Below are positions 10,683 through 11,895 of a stretch of DNA of 11,895 nucleotides, in pieces (position 1 is the first letter of the stretch; each line of letters opens with the position of its first letter). The translations under genes and the position numbers were made by a program. The notes below the pieces were generated by a model. The model was given only the letters and a program-made list of their open reading frames with translations. It ran no database searches and was not told the DNA's origin. Source of the stretch: Smittium mucronatum (Eukaryota; Kickxellomycota; Harpellomycetes; Harpellales; Legeriomycetaceae); assembly GCA_001953115.1 (NCBI GenBank), contig LSSL01001269.1, positions 1 to 11,895 on the forward strand, given 5' to 3'.

Positions 10683-11895
10683 ATGGAGGTCGAGTGAAAC
10701 TACATTTTTAATACACCTCTACTCGAATATGAGTTATACGAGTCTAAAATGAATTTTTTTACAATAATATGCTTGGAAAGCTGCTCTCAAAAAACTCTCT
10801 GTTGTATTAATAAATATATCAATGAGCTTACAATTCATGATAAGAATAGAATATTTAATTAAAATAATTTTAGAGTTTATGAGTCGAAAATCCATAACAA
10901 AGCTTGTCAAGAAGTACCTCCCAAAACCAATTTTAGGTCTTTAGTACCAAAGAAATGCATAAGCGAAGTTCAAAACCCCTGAGAAATATTAAATGAAAAT
11001 TTTAAAAGTAGCGTTTTAATCAAGAATGGGCATATATATTCAATATTGGGTAACTATCGAAGAAAAATCCCCCCCAATTACAATTAACCACTTTTGCTTT
11101 AGAAGAAGGAACAAGAAAAAGTTTATTTTAAGAAGGAATAAAAATTAATGAAGTATAATTATCCAACTAATCAATTTCTTAGAGTAATTTAACTAAAAAA
11201 ATAATACTAAAAAAATTTTTTTTTGCAAATTTTTTTGGTTTTTAATTTAAAAAATAAATAATCTGAAGACTTTTATTACATTAAAAAGTTTGTTAAAAAT
11301 TGCAAGTGGATCGAAAATGATACACATAGATTCTACTTACAAACTTATTAATATTTAGTGTCCTGCCATAATAGTAGGGTTTTCAGATATAAATGGTATG
11401 TTTGTATTATCGGGAATAAATATAGCTTCAAATGATTCTTATGAAACTTTTTTTGGGTTCTTTTTGAGCTTAATAAAGAGATTAAAAACGAATTGTGTAG
11501 CTTCAAACCAACGCACATTATTTCAGACCCTTAACTTCCATTAAAAAAGCAATAAATGAATTTGATCCCAATATAAAGCTTGTAAAATGCTGGGCTCATG
11601 TTTGTAGAAATATGATATAGGGTCTTAAACTCTCTCAAACTTATATAAAAAAAATCAACGATGTAATTTTTTGAAACTAGGCTCAAACTATTTGTAAAAA
11701 AATGATCAGCCTTTGAGAAGGTAGATAATTTCGACAAATTATTTTTGAAAAAATATATCAAAATAAACCATACTTGTTATGGAGGCTCTGGCCTATTTTA
11801 TTCAAAAAAAATAACTTCCTGGGGCGCTTTAAATTTTCAATAAAAAAAATAAGTACACGGATTGGAAAAAGTTCGACATATTTGGATTTATTGAT
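10683..11895 (+). pseudogene. Decayed Mutator-like (MULE) transposase, cut by the window edge
   Basis: MULE transposases cut and paste their element using a DDE (RNase H-like) core. Pieces of one appear in family order. About 10683-11085 holds a Cys/His-rich part (IICLESCSQKTLCC, then SKIHNKAC) and a linker (NP-stop-EILNE, GNYRRKI). At 11251-11541 the core reads KMIHIDSTYKLINI, a TAG, then PAIIVGFSDINGMFVLSG and SYETFFGFFLSLIKRL; the D of DSTYK is the likely first catalytic acid. About 11534-11620 reads TSIKKAINEFDPNIKLVKCW followed by AHVCRNM. About 11778-11895 reads YGGSGLFYSKK, then NNFLGRFKFSIKK, matching the usual C-terminal TNN-x-LE-x-FN block. The pieces lie in three frames, with stops near 10695, 10860, 10980, 11085, 11356 and 11618. 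The expected second catalytic acid before TSIKKA is not seen. It is certainly dead. No terminal inverted repeat was found. Confidence 0.8.

Noticed and set aside
11531..11761. 76-codon - strand frame
   Set aside because: It lies antisense to the recognisable MULE peptides and is a shadow of them.

Overview
This looks like nuclear DNA of a fungus. The genes are split by short introns of 65-105 bases with GT...AG ends, and all three conserved genes encode eukaryotic proteins: a secretory cargo receptor, a nuclear-transport factor and a splicing factor. The second gene belongs to the Yrb30-like RanGTP-binding family, which I know only from fungi. The strong A+T bias and the long, metazoan-sized Cdc5 protein would suit an early-diverging AT-rich fungus, but the sequence alone does not fix the lineage.

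Layout. Bases 1-323 are the 5' flank of a four-exon gene (324-1200, +) for a p24-alpha cargo receptor (Erp1/TMED9 type). After a 303-base spacer comes a two-exon gene (1504-3743, +) for a Yrb30-like Ran-binding protein with a long Ser/Asp-rich middle. It converges on the four-exon CEF1/CDC5 gene (3858-6543, -), a core subunit of the Prp19/NTC spliceosome complex; only 114 bases separate the two stop codons. CEF1 begins with a 19-base coding exon, so its true start is hidden from simple reading-frame searches. Just upstream of CEF1, on the other strand, is a possible small two-exon gene (6646-6924, +) that I cannot identify.

From about 6925 to the right edge the DNA becomes very AT-rich and has no intact gene. 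At its far end (about 10683-11895, +) I can read a decayed Mutator-like (MULE) transposase: a Cys/His-rich N-terminal part, the DDE core around D-S-T-Y-K, a C-W-A-H-V motif, and a C-terminal N-N block, in three successive frames with several stops. It runs off the window. A second stretch (7915-8301, +) is unusually open for such AT-rich DNA and may be another broken coding relic of unknown type. The picture is a gene-dense housekeeping segment beside a transposon graveyard.

The three conserved genes act in different processes (ER-Golgi transport, Ran-dependent nuclear transport, pre-mRNA splicing) and show no sign of a shared pathway; their proximity is probably just gene density. I found no tRNA, rRNA, CRISPR array or intact mobile element, and no convincing new multi-gene system.
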